From Helopsaltes ochotensis (lineage: Eukaryota > Chordata > Aves > Passeriformes > Locustellidae), in contig VXBM01000563.1 of assembly GCA_013400155.1 (NCBI GenBank), positions 184,858 through 248,857 of the forward strand: DNA of 64,000 nt. The letters run 5' to 3'. Positions 46,811 through 60,050 of the stretch are shown here, in pieces (within the stretch, counting starts at the first letter, position 1; every line of letters starts with the position of its first letter). A model generated the notes under the pieces. The model saw nothing but the letters and a program-made list of their open reading frames with translations, had not been told where the DNA came from and searched no databases. The translations under genes and the position numbers were made by a program.

Positions 46811-49800
46811 CAGACTCTTCTAAAAATTTTGTCTCCAACTTTCTTAGAGGCCCGTTCAAGCACTGGAAGGTTCATTATTTTAGGCCTGAACAGTCAGAAT
46901 TGACTAGGGAATCTTTCTAACTAAGCCAAAATAGAGCATCCAAACATAGATTCCATCAAGGAGATACTGATGGGTTTTCAGTAGTGCCTTAGTTCTGGGA
47001 AAGGCAGAGCTGGCCTTTCCTTCAAATTTTCACCTCGTTGATCTGTCAAAATTTGACAGTCTTGTTCACAAATCCAAGTAAAAATACGTATAGATTTTGA
47101 CTTCAGTGATCAAAATTCTGGCTCCAGTTGGCCCCAGTGATTTTGGTCAAAGTATAAATCTCAAATACAGACAGGATCAGTCTTACACAGAGGTGGCATT
47201 TTGACAGAAAGGAGAACAAATAACTGGCTGACTTCATCAAAGTAATGTCATACACATTTGGATGTGGATTTAGCATTTAATACTTCTAATGACTCTTCCT
47301 CCTTAATGTGCTTAATTTGGATAAAGGCAGAGATAACAAATCTGTTAGTTTTTTTAAAAACCTTATCTAAATCTTTGCTATGTCACTGAGATCAGCCTTG
47401 TACAGACACAAACCCAAACCTGAGTATTTTGTGGAGCAGTCTGTGTCCACTGAGGCAATATCTGAGCATAAAGAAAGGTGAGTAATCCTAACAATAGGAA
47501 AGAGTAAAATCTGATACACCACACAACAGACGCCACTGAAATCAGGTTGATGGTATGATAAAAACTTGAAGTGTACAGGATTAAGCATTAGAAAGGAGAG
47601 AGATGAAGGAAAGGCAAAACTTTTCAGCAGCACTTTAAAGGGTAGAGGGCGTAGTGATGATATCATTATTAATTAAGGTTGTTTTTCAGTGTGGATAATT
47701 GCAGGACATGTTGTTTTGGCCTCTTGTGTTTTATGAAGCTTGTGAAAACTCTCTGCCAGAAGGCTGTCAGAATGTTGGATGCTGTTGTTGAGTGGTGCCA
47801 CCTTCAAAGGTGCTGAGCTCCCATCAGTGTTCTGCGCAGTCTGGCGGGTGGTTGCTAGCTTGGAAAATCAGATTCATGAGCCTAAATATGGATCTAGAAA
47901 CTTCATTTTAGGTGCCTGTTTTTGAAAATGATACTCTAATTTTGTATATATTTTATACTGCCGCTGAATTAATGAGCTGAAAAGTTCTTGGCCACAGATG
48001 CGTGGTTTACTGAAATATAAGAAAAGCAGAGAGATGATTTTCCCTCCCAAATTATATAAGGCTACTTAGAGTTTACTGTTGGGAAACTGAAGCTACATTG
48101 TGTCAGTTCCAGATATAACTACTTACTGCTCAGCAAATAAACACTTTCTTTCAGATGCTCATTTTTCATCTTGCAAAAATCTGACCAGTGCAGACAGCAT
48201 AGCATCAGCTTTCCATAGCAAAGGAAACTGAAGGATTAGCTGATTATAAATGTATATCTATATATATATTTAGAAATAGATAGAGATATATAAAAATCCC
48301 AGACTTTTTTGCCATTTCCAACAAAACTGAGGAAATCAAACCTGACTACATGTATATAGCTCTGACCATCCAAACTGATGCTGTGTTTCTGTGAAAACAT
48401 GATGTTTTGTTAGATCTCTCCTGTGCTTACCGGAGGACACTACTGGATGCCCATCTGCAGATGAACTACCAAGGGAAATCTTTGATGTCCAGAAACAAGT
48501 GTAAATACAGGAGGTGACAGAGGAGGTATGTACTTCTGTCTCCAAATGGTTTTTGACCTGAAAATACAATTTCCTTGGACTAAGCAAGTGCACAGCATTT
48601 ACTTTGGTGCAGGCACAGGAGCCTGACCTTAACCCTGCATCTGACATGGCATCAAATGAAACTTGCTTGTAACTTTTTTGTGCCAGGAAGAGATGGAGCC
48701 ACCTCTTAAACCCTGAATTTTTTCTTCCTTTTTTTCTTGCTCAACTGCAGTGTCTTCCTTATGTCCATGCAGGTGTATGTTGGCAGTAGTATTTTTAACG
48801 ATTTGATTTATTTTGTCAAACTAGTGTTTTGCTTTTGGAAAACATTCTGGCAAGGTCTTGAAAGAGGCAGTTATAAACAGATCATCTGTGAACAGTGAAT
48901 CAAAGGAAAGTTTAACAAGAGCCCATTAGAGAGATCTGTGGAGATTAGCTGTGGTACACATAAAGCCAGCAATCATAAGAAAAATACAGATATCAGCAGG
49001 CAGGACTGTCCAAAATCCTGAAGTTTTGTTCTGCTGGAAGGAGAGACATGCAGAGCTGCTTCTGGAGAATAAAGCAGTAAGGGAGTAAGTAATAAAGCAG
49101 TAAGGGAGTTCTGGGCAAAACCCTGCAAGCACAGCATCCCGAGGGTTGCTCCTCCTCTACAGATGAAGCTGTTAGACAGCAAGCAGGTGCTCACAGACAC
49201 ATACAGATATTGGAGGCTTCGCCTTCACGTTTTTCAGCCTTCTCAGAACTTTGCCAGTTCCCTCTTTCCACTTCCACCTCTTCACACCAGCTCTTTGCAC
49301 TGTGCCAGGCTGTGTGGGAACCATGGGGATAACACGGGATTTGCAAAGAGAATTGCCAGGATGAGGCACTGGACAGAAATGTTTACTTGGAAAGATAGTG
49401 AGTGTCTGGTCAGGGTGGACCTCCAAAAGCTGTGAGAGAGGTGGGAGGAAGCAGCTGCAAAGGGCCTTTGCAGTGAAAACAAGAATCTTGTGAGGTTGTG
49501 CAGCCTTAACAACAACAACAACAAGAGGAAACAACACTTGGTGCTGCAGAGCTCTTAAAGAGTTGTTTGATATGGTCAGAGGAGAATGTAATTTTCAGCT
49601 GTATCAACTGTGAGACTAAAGGAAAGGAGTTTGCAGGAAGTTGAGATGCGATCAGAACCATCATTTTAGTTTGGCTGAAGAGGGAAAGGTGATTCACTGA
49701 TGGTGTAAAATAACATAAATAATAAATATCCAGAACTAAACTCTGAAATAAATGCAACATCCAAGAGCAAGGCAGAACCTAGGGAGAAGCATCTCTGCTC

Positions 49801-52800
49801 TACTTCAGTATCAGGTGAGCATTGGGAGAGACTGAGCAAATAGGCATTTGTATAGAAGTAAAAGGTCTGGAGAGAGGCTGCTTTGTGCCTGAGCTCAGCT
49901 GGTGTTTGCAAAGAGACCGATGACAGGGCCCTGTGGTGCTGCAGGAGTCCAGTGTCCAACATTCCCCAGAGCTCTGTGGGAGTGTCAGGGCTGGGGCTGG
50001 TGGCAGTGGGTGGCTGTACAGGGGACTGGGACAAGGACCCCAAGGAAGGGAACATCAGCTCGACCATGAAATCACAGGAGATGGTGAGAGGGTGTGAGGG
50101 CAATGGGCTTCAGTCACTGAGGTGAGCGAAGGAGTTGAGAAAATTAAAAAACTGACATAAGTGAGTGTCTGTGAGAGTAAAAAGAGGAGCAGGGAAGGTG
50201 GCACCATGATTTTGTCACTTTTCTTTTGGAGGAGCTGATATGATCCAAGGCAGTGAGCGGGAGCACTGAGTATTTGAGGACTTGGCTGAGGCTCTGGGAG
50301 CGAGTTCAGCCAGATCCTGACTGGTGTTGTCACAGGTTGAGAAATCAAGTTCATCTGAATTTTAAAGAAGACCTACTTCCCCAAACTCCTAAAAGGTTTG
50401 CCTTATAGCTGAAGTTTAAGAAAGATTGAAATAATATCTTCCTTACCAGAGAGGCCTCAGTTTGTGTTACTGAATACAAGAGGCTTTGCCGCAAGGTCAA
50501 GCATTCATTCCAGTAACCTCTCTGTGCATGAGGTCTCCCCAGGAAGATACTGTGTTTGCAGCAGGGATGTGCACCGCCCTGAGTGCTCCAGGATCACAGT
50601 GTTCAGTATTACAGATATATAAGCATCCTATTTTGGGGCTCTTAAGTGTCCAAATGCACTCTGGTTCTTCCACACCCCATCCCTCCATGCCATGCTGTTG
50701 GCCTCCACAAGCCTTCAACAATCAAGTGTTTGCAAGAGTCTCATCTGCTTGTTTGACTTTTTAGCTTGAACCATCTACCACTGTCTTTGAAGCATCACTT
50801 ACTTCTGCTCTCCCACTAGAGAGCCACAGCCACTGGCATGTCCCCTTCCACTTTTCTCTCTGCCTCCTGAAAAAGGGTTTTTCCTTGCTGTGTTCAGCAT
50901 CTTCCTGTCTCAAAGTGACTTGAGGGGGCAGAGAAAGGTAAAGCCAAATGCACAAACAAAGATTTTTTCCTCATCAGGCTTTTTCCTAAGCAGCTTCTGT
51001 GATGCCACAACCAAGCTGCTCAGTCAATAGCCTTTATATTTGTTTTCCTATACTGAAGGCCAAAGATTAATTTATCTGGACGTCCATTCCACCTTGCAAC
51101 ACAGCCTTGTGTTGTACTTGATAACACGTAGAGCTATTTTAATACAGCTTAATTTGATTCTAATCTTTAGTTAATATCCTTTTGATTTTTTCCTCTAACC
51201 TGTGTTCCTGAAATTTACAAGTATAAAATCATAGGAGAAATGGTATCTGACTTCTGATCCACTTTGTTAATAAGCTGATTACAAGTATTTAAAGTTATCT
51301 CCTGTTCTCCAGATGCAACAGAACAAATGACCTCTAAACACCATTAGTCTTGCCAACAAGTTTCAGAGCTCTTGCTGGAAATAAACAATGTCAAAATGCA
51401 GATGGAGACCCTGATCCTGCAAGTCGAATGACTGTGCAGTTCCAGCTGAGCTCTGTGGAGCTCAATCAAGGCATAGGTTTTCAGTCCTGTAGTTCCATCA
51501 AATGTGCAAGCTTTGAGTTGGAGAAACTGCCAGTAATGTGGGTAATTTACAGGAAATGTTTGGTATTTCGATTTTTCTGTGAGTACTGGGGGTAGGTTGT
51601 TCCCTCCCTCTGCTGGGGTTAGTGGCAGCATAGCCCAGTGCTCAGCCCAAGGATAACAAAGGTGCTGCTGCTGCCCATTCTTGCCTCTTCCCTCTGTTCC
51701 TTCATACCTTTATCCTTATTTTTTTACGTCCTGAGTTTTTGCCCAGGATTAACCTTGTGTATTTGGGTGATGGCTGGGGAGCAGCAGCTTCCTGTGCAGG
51801 CACTTTGCCTCCGTGGGAGCAGGGCTGTGGTTATCTGTGCTTCCCACAGCATGAGCAAGAGTGGGATCTCTCTTGGAGGTGACCTCCAGCAGCCAGTGCT
51901 AACGTGAATCAGCCCAGATCTGGGGACAAGGGACATGAAGGCCTGGCTGGGATCCTCCTCTGAGGAGCCCTGGCGTCACAGGCAGAAGACGAATGAGAAT
52001 GTGGGGGTTTTAGCACCCAAGGGCTGGGAGAGAGGGAAGGGGCTTGTCCATTGGTTTTTAGGTCCACAGGTGATCAGTGAATTGCCAGATTTGTAGGTGA
52101 GCTCGGGCTATCGGGGAGCTGCAGGCACTGGGACAATGTTACATGGTTGCTGAGTGATTGCCCCTTGCAAATGTGTTGGGAATAACTCTGATCCAAGGGC
52201 TTTCCACAGCAAATGTGCTCTGTGCCAAGAGTGCTGCTCCAGGGCTGCATTATTTTTCTCTGTAAGGGACCCCACCTCTTCTCTGGGACTGATTTGATAC
52301 TGGTGTTCCTCTACTAACAACAACAGCTTTTGCATGAGGCATCTGAGAGCAGAGACAGATTCTTTTTCTTATTTGGGAAGAAAAGAAATCTTTTCTGCTT
52401 CATCAGGAATGGCTCTGCAGGGAAAAGGTGGGCTTTCCTGCTTGTGTGGTCCCAGGCCCTTTCAATGTAAAAATTCAGGAGTCAATACACACTTAAAAGA
52501 CATTAAATGAGGAAACCTCTGACACTTCCCCTAGAGCTCTATAATTCAAAAAATAATATGCCAAAATGAATTCTTAATTTTTGTTATTTATGTTCCATTT
52601 CTTCCCCATTTAACTGATCTTCAGAGTATAAATCAGCACCAAGCTCTGCAAAAACTCGTGGCAAGAATGAAAAAAATGTTCTGGCTGTTTAAGGACAGTA
52701 GGTATGTGCTGGATTTGTGCCAGAACATGGTTTTTGTCAGTATCTGCCAAACCATTTCTCTTGCCCGTGTCAAAGACTTGCTGACAAACCATTGGGTGGG

Positions 52801-53100
52801 CACATTTGGGATGGGTACATTTGGGACCCCCACTCCAGCCACCCCATCCACCCTTCCTGGAGCCTCTGTCTTAAGGCTGGGGAGAAGAATTTCAGTGTTC
52901 ACGTAGTATGTGCTCTCATCTCACAGCACAAGTTCTCCTCTACTGCTAATGCACCTGCCTTTATTCTTCTTTCTCTGTCAGAAATTTCCTATCGTTTATG
53001 TTTACCAAAAGCTCTCCCTGAGCAAGCAGAGCTGCTGGCCCTAGGTATTTCCCAGGGAGGAAGGTTCGGACACACGGGGATGTGTTGTTAGGAATAAATG
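46811..53100. other. Intergenic sequence, no gene seen
   Basis: I see no exon-like conserved frame on either strand. Minor items are a 17-base near-palindrome CTGTCAAAATTTGACAG (47043-47059), AT-rich sequence at 48246-48295, a duplicated TAAAGCAGTAAGGGAGT (about 49071-49109) and an (AAC)5 run at about 49508-49524. Many short open frames reflect higher GC, not genes. Confidence 0.55.
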
Positions 53101-53114
53101 CCAGCAGAGGGCAC
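53101..53114 (+). promoter_or_regulatory. CTCF-type binding motif, intergenic
   Basis: CCAGCAGAGGGCAC fits CCASYAGRKGGCRS at every position on the + strand, the same orientation as the intron 11 motif. Confidence 0.6.
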
Positions 53115-56100
53115 ACCAAGATATGGAGACAGGAAAAAAATAAAACTAGGTCTGTTCGTTTTGTCTGAGGAGTTAAGCAAAACTCTGTTGGTTCATAATT
53201 CATGTGCCTGTAGGACATTGTAAAGGAATATAATTGATCTTTTAGGGCAGTGGTGCTATTTTGCTTTGCAAAAGCAATCAGCAAAATATCTTAAAACATC
53301 TATGAATGTAACATGATTTCAGATGTGCTGATGGAAAGAAAAGAGCCTCCCTTCCCCTGGCTCACCTGGTCCCCTTCCATTAACCTTTCCCCCACCACAT
53401 TTAGAGGCAATAATGCAAGCACAGTTTTGCTGTCTTAAAGGCCCCAAAGCATTTTTGATTTTTAATAGTTACATCTCTCTTATATTGCTATCATTTTAAT
53501 TAGCTTGCTTCTGTTGCATTTCAGGGCTAGATTTATACTGCTTTGTGATGGGCATTCTTTACTAGCTTAGTGTGCTTGCCTGGGTGGGATTGTGCATGTG
53601 GAAATCACCCAAATGTGAATCCTCCTGGGGAATAGAACATCCTCCCGCATTTGTCCAAGAGCAGATCCTAGCAGCTATCTAGCACCAATATACAACAACC
53701 TGCAAAAGAAATATTGATGACATCCATTGGTTCTCTACCTTAAGGAGCCCACGGAAAGTCATTGATCCCAAGTTGTCCCCTGCCCTCTCAGTCCAGGGCC
53801 TCTAGGCTGGTGTTTGCTGGTGAGGCAAGGTGGTGGTGATGGGAGCAGGGGCTGGTGGCATGACCTGCTACGATGACTCCATGGCCCAGGTCAACCCAGG
53901 TGCAAGGCAGCTGATGAGGGTGGATAGAGAATAAAAAGCCTGTAGCATTTAAAAAAGAAACCTGTGAGCTTATTCTCTCAAGCGTTTAAAGGTAATAAAG
54001 TATTTTAGCTAATCAGGTAAATTGTTTAATCAAAGCCTCCTACACTTTTGTTGCTCATAAAGCAGGAACACAGCTCTCATTTTGGAGTCACTGAAATATG
54101 GTTTATGTGGCAGGTGGATACAGGGAGGGTGATTCTTACTTGCAGCAAGATGACACCAGTCTGGAGACACTGCATTGCTTGGGGCCACGCTGCAAACCCA
54201 GGGAAGGGTCAGACTTGGAGGTCCCTGCTTAGTCCCTGTTCACCAGTGGTGAAAATGATCAGCAATGCCTGCCAGAGTGCACAGGTGATGCCTGCAGCTA
54301 CCCTGAGGTGCCAAAATGCAGGAAGCCTGAACCCACCAGTGGATGGCCAGGGGCAGCACTGGCCCCATGCCAGCTCCCCCTGTCTGATGGGGTGGGGTTC
54401 ACTGAGGGCTTTCCAAAGGGCAATCCTCTCTCCAGGAACAACAAGTCATGTAAAAAAATTCAAATTCTCTCAAGAGAGTGAGATCCCTCCACCAGAAAAG
54501 CCAGGTGTGCTCAGATGGACACCGGGAATTAGCTGGAGGCAGCTGGCACAGCCCTAAACCTCCTTAGGGGGATGGTAACTCCAAAACCTCTGCTGGCTCT
54601 TTTTGGCTGTCATGGACTTGAATTGAGCACTTTACTGCAGGAACCAAATAGGTAAAGCAGCCTGTATATAGCATCTGCCTAAGCATGGTGGTGATACAAA
54701 ATACAGAGAAGTACTTGACTTAGGTTTTTCAGGATTTTTTTTAATTGTCAGGAGGGAAGTTACTGGCACAAGTCCATGGGTGAAAGCAGCTCTAGGGTGT
54801 TTGTCATTCATTTACTATTTCCATTAAGACCAGTGTAGAGTCTTTGTCTTTGCTGTCTTTTTAGGTAATATTTCTTTGAGAAATACTTTGCCACCCAAAC
54901 TACCTGTTGTTAAGGTTGACCAACAAAATTTGCAAATACATCCTGTAATTTCAACCCCTGGAAAGTTGCACTGCTTTGAAGTAACATGTGTTTTTTCAAA
55001 ATAATTAAGCAGCTTTTGGTTCTTTTACCTAAGCTGCAAAAAGATTCCCAAATGAAACAAGTTTGAAGTCAACAAAAACATCTTTTTCAATCCAGTCAAA
55101 AATTTTATTTTTCCTTTCAGAAAGGAAGTAACCTGACAGATCTATTTGGATAGTTCAAACTGCCTGTAAAAGCAATGCATAGGTGAAAGGCATCATGCAC
55201 TTTATGAGAAGATTTCTTCAGATACAGTATTATTTCCAATACTGCCTTTGGTGTCTGATCAATCTCCCAATATAAGCCTTCTGCTGAATTACAAGAAGTA
55301 CAAAAAATTCTCGAAAAGCTTGCTTTGTTTGGCCGAAACATGTATAAACACTACCAGAGAACTGGTGGAGCAATAAATAAACATGTTTAACACCTAAGGC
55401 ACTGGTACCCTCTGCGGACTCCGAGAGTTCATTAAACCTTGCCCTGTAAACTTATGGACCAATTTCGTCTCATGCTGTCTGCTCTGCCAAGTTCTTGCTC
55501 TGTAATTCCCTAAACAGGATAAACTCCTAAACACTCAGCCAGCAGCGAGAAGAGCAGCAGCTGAGTGTAACCAGCAGTCCATCGCTGCCGTGCCCGCAGC
55601 GCGCTTCCATCCCTGCTTCCCGTGATCCCTGCGATCCAGGGAGCAATCAGGGAACAGCCTGTGCTGCTGCCTGTGCCTTTCTGCCAGGCCTTCGCTGCCT
55701 GCCCCAGGCCATCCCTGCTGCCAGGATGCCTGGGCACCTGGGATCCTGCTGGGAATGCCAGCACATGCCAGCGAGGGGCTGCGCCCGTGCTGTGCCAACA
55801 GCGAATTCATCTCGGCTCTCTCCCTCCGAAAAGGAGGTGTGATAGCAATAGGTGCCTACACCCAGCTCACGCCAAATGTGTGGCTTGTGGATGGCAAATG
55901 CCACGGGGGATAAATTCCCACGTACACCCCAGAGATATGTGCGTAAAGTTTTAAGCTGGCGCGAGTGAGGGAGGAAGGGCTTTATGAGACATTTGCAAAG
56001 TAACAATGTTTAATTTAAAAGCCTGTTGTATTCTTATGTCTCTTCCCATTATGGCAAAAAAATTCAAAGAAGTGGCAATTCTGAAGTGTAGGAGGCTGAG

Positions 56101-59100
56101 GAGGCTGCTGTGGTTTTTCTAGCATAAGATAAAGAAGCAGAGTATCTACCTATAATAGTTTCCCNNNNNNNNCCTTCATATACTTTTCTTCTCAGTGAGC
56201 TGGATCTGTGTTTATCACACCTTAGTCCCAGACTAAGGGGAAGCTACTATATGCTATTAACCTAAGATATCCACATTCTTTACAGATTACAGATCTCTGA
56301 AAACAGGTCTTAGAAATTGAAATACAATTATTTGGCCTATTTTATGCACCTATAGCTGGCAAATCATGCAAGATCCTAGAAAGAGAAAATGCCATTTAGC
56401 AGTCTCTTGTAAATGGCTTTTCAGCCTGCAGAAAGTCATGCTTTAAAACCCTAAGGAAGTCATGCTTTAATGGCTGGTTCACAAGAGAGATGTATATGGG
56501 GCTGTTCTAGAATGCAGCCTCCATTCCTGCCTGTCCTGGACACTCAGTGGGTGAGGGTTTAAATAGAGACACAGCTCATGCTAGAAAGGCCTGAGCTGAG
56601 CAGGACCCAGCCATCCCCTTTCAGGTTTCAGGCAGAGAAGAGGGGGTGGGTAATACGTTGTGCTGAGGGCAAGCAATAATTTGATATTTTGTTTTCCAAG
56701 GACGATGCTGTTTGAAACAGCCCAACTTTGCTGCTGGGTGCAGGGAGGTGGGAACCAGACAGCGCTGTCAGGGCCTGGGGAGGGTGGCCAGAGGCACATG
56801 GTGTAAGTCCTCCCGTGTCTGCCCATCTCTAAATGCTCATTTCTGACCATTGGTCTATTATAAAAAATTGGCTGTACCTCTTCTGCTCCCTCTACTGTGT
56901 GTGCAAACACCACAATCGCTGGAGCCCATCTGGTGGCTGTGTACGGGGGGAGCAGCCTGGTCCTGCAACCCCCTGACTGACCAGGGAAAGCTGGGTTTGG
57001 TGCCAAGAGATGGTGCTGAATTAAGGTTATTTGGGATTTGAATGCTTCCTATTGCAATCAACACCAGGCTTCAGGTAACTTCAGGAAAAAATGATGTACA
57101 AAATGTAGAAGTATTTGTGTTTGTCACTAGGTGGGAATGGAGCACTTGACTGTGCTCTGGATATTGTGTACTGTTCGGGATTTTGCAGTAGTTACTTTTG
57201 AGCTGACACACATTTTCAGTACATTTCAAATAGCTCAAATAAATATATATACAGGTCTAGCAAATGGTTAATACAGATGATATATTCCTACAGAGAAAGA
57301 ATGATAACAAGCTCAGTAATTATGACTGACAAACTGCATAGGCATAGTAGAATTGCAGTCATGAATTTTGCTTTTGATTGATACCAAGAACACATGGTTG
57401 TTAGAAATTAATAATAATAGCACTGAAATATGCATAATCCCAAGAAGTAATATAACTTTGTGTACTTTGTCAAATTTAAGTGTCTGTCTTGAAATATGTA
57501 ATTATTAAAGAAGTATAAACTTTGGTCTGCAGAGATCAAGCATGAATGTGGGTATATATTGAAAAAGTGTGCAGCAATCTATTTCAAACTGGACACCTTC
57601 TACAGCTAAATTAATAAATATAAGTGAATTATTTTTTCAAATCACTTATCCAGAATATTCTTTCCCCAATTTTTGTGTTTCAAAACTTCTGGTGCAGCAT
57701 CTCATACTTAACATGATGGCAAGGAGGCCCTCTCAGAGCACAGAGATAGCCCATGATGAAGTTCACACCATGGCTTTTCCATGTGTGCTGTCCAGGAGCT
57801 GGTGCAGGGCCACCACAGCTCTGCCCAGCCCCTGGCACCCCCCAAGGTGACAGGTTCTGCCTGAGCTTCCCCTGTTGGATCTCAAGCAAGTGGTCACATG
57901 GGGAAAAGGTGTAGACCACTGCTCCTGAAAGCTTTTTCTGGACAGGCAACCATAAATATCTCTGGTTTTGTGCCTTCTCCACTCCTGCCCTGAGTGAACT
58001 GGGCTGTTCTCCTCTTTCTCAGTCCCTTGTAGCCCAAGCCCCATTTCTACAGGTGATTTCCACCCGAGTGTCAACGGGCAGGTGCTGTGATTTGTTGGCC
58101 CAGCACATTTTGGAACTGATTTTGTACCGTGTCTTTCTTCAAATGTTCTTTTGGAGAAGTTGCTGCTGCTAATTGATCTTGTGGAGGGCCAAGCTCACTC
58201 CTGGTCCTCAACAGTCAATAGCATTTGATCAATTTTTTACTGATTAGTATTGGTCATTCCTGGCTTAAAAAGGGTAACTTCTGTCTGAATCACTAATGTT
58301 TTGGGGCTGTAAAATCTCTTTTAGCACATTAGCACTGTTTTATAGTGTGATATTTGATGGATGAATGTGTGTGTTATCTATAACCTATTTTCTCCAAGCT
58401 CAGCCCAGAAAAGCAGAGTGTTCTACTCTCCCTGGGAATATTGCAGCATACCTTCATTTTCAGTCATAACCACATTTAGACATAGTGCTGCTGTTTTAAA
58501 TTGGGGTAATGAAATCTGGACAAGTGGTTTGGACAAACACAACACAAGCAATAAAAGAAGCTTTAATAAAATGAAAGGATTTCCAGGGAATACCTTCATT
58601 TCTTCCATCCTCCAATTTAATTCTTTTTGAGAATAATCAGACCATAACATAAGAGTAAATTCAAGAGATGAAGTTCAGCTGGAGAGGAAATAATGTCCAT
58701 AAAATGTTTTCAAAGGTTGTTCATTTGTTTGAAATGAGTTCTGTGAGTCGGATTGATATGCCTTAAATACTTTATAAGCAAAAATATGTTGCACTTGAAG
58801 TACATTTTCATCTGGGGATCTCAGGGCATTTTACAGGAAGGGGGAAGAATAACTGATGCTACTGCCTGTTGCCAGCTAAGAGCAGATGGCTGAGTCTGTC
58901 AAGGCAACTCCTCCAGACCTGATTCATGTGGGGATGTTTGGGATGTTCATCCCATGACCTGGTGTAAGCACCTGATGGACACATCTGCCTTCCATGTCCT
59001 CCTCCCCACTGTGAGCTCTCACTGCAGCTTGAATCCGTGATAAGGGAAACGTGCAAAGGTTTTGTGGTGTGTTTTAGGGCATTTGGCTGGAGAATCAAAG

Positions 59101-59690
59101 GTGTTGTGTCAAAATAACAACTGACTTATTAAGGAAATCTCAGTCAGAGTGAGCTCCAGTTCAGATGCTCAAAGTAACCTCCATGCATGTCCACAGAAAC
59201 TCCAGAGGTCCCCCTTCCTACACTGCTGCATGGTGAATAAACAGCAACTGCTCTGCATCACCAGGGCCACGTGCTCCTCACCTGCCTTGGTCTCTGCTCA
59301 TGGTAACCCTGGTGAGAATCACAGGGGCATGTCTGTGTGACATTTATTCAGCAGGGTGGGTATGTGGTGTGACACTGGCAAAAACCCCCAAAGATGCAGT
59401 GAAAACAACTTGTCCCATAGAGAACAAATACAGAGGAAAAAATCCACCTTTCTCCTGCTGCTGGGAAATCTTGAGCATCAGTGGCATATAAGGGAGTGAT
59501 GGCTGGGGAGAGACTGGGGGCATTATGCACCACCTCTTAATGTGGGGAGGAATTGAGAATTATTCCATACCTCCTTCTGGCCATTGGCCCACAGGATGCT
59601 GACAGTTCTGCTTGGCTGAGATTGATGCCTTAAGTTTTAGCTTTCATATTTTCCAGATTCTGTACTGCATTAGTATGTAACTCTGAACTT
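53115..59690. other. Intergenic sequence, no gene seen
   Basis: This region includes the longest intergenic open frame (54048-54557, 169 codons), which shows no domain and looks like chance. It also has a modestly GC-rich patch at 55540-55830, an 8-N gap at 56165-56172 and a short duplication of AAGTCATGCTTTAA around 56430-56472. No ADARB2 exon was recognised on the minus strand. Confidence 0.5.
56165..56172. other. Assembly gap (8 N)
   Basis: Eight N between TTTCCC and CCTTCATA mark a short unresolved stretch. Confidence 1.
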
Positions 59691-59699
59691 CATATAAAA

Positions 59700-60050
59700 T
59701 GTTAGCACGTTCTCCTCACAGCGTAGTCAGACAAAACAATCCTTTTCCAGCCTGAGAACCAAGGACACCGTTGCAGCTTCAGGCCCAAAAGGTATAAACA
59801 ACAGCAAATTGAGGAGAGCAAACTGAGAGGATGGGACTTCATAACCTGAAGCTGTAGTTGGACAATTAACCCCAAAATGTAAGTGGACCAAAATTTAAAA
59901 AAGTGTAAAAACATGTGAGCCGTCATCTCCCTTGGGTGTAGCCAGGCCCTTGTACTGCCCAAGGTGTATCCTTTGAAGGCCTTTTAAATAAATACCTACT
60001 TTATTCCTTTAATTCTGTCTAGCCTCAGTTCTAGGTAGCCTCTCAAGGCA
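59700..60050 (+). mobile_element. Probable solo LTR of an avian endogenous retrovirus (+)
   Basis: It begins TGTTAGCACG and ends AAGGCATCA (TG...CA). It has TATAAA at 59793-59798 and AATAAA at 59987-59992. The tail 'aaatacctactttattcctttaattctgtctagcctcagttctagg' resembles passerine LTR 3' ends I recognise. No internal retroviral genes flank it. Clear target-site duplications were not found, so the borders are approximate. Confidence 0.6.

Noticed and set aside
54048..54557. 169-codon open frame in intergenic DNA
   Set aside because: No family signature, no splice or promoter context, mixed composition; the length is reachable by chance at this GC.
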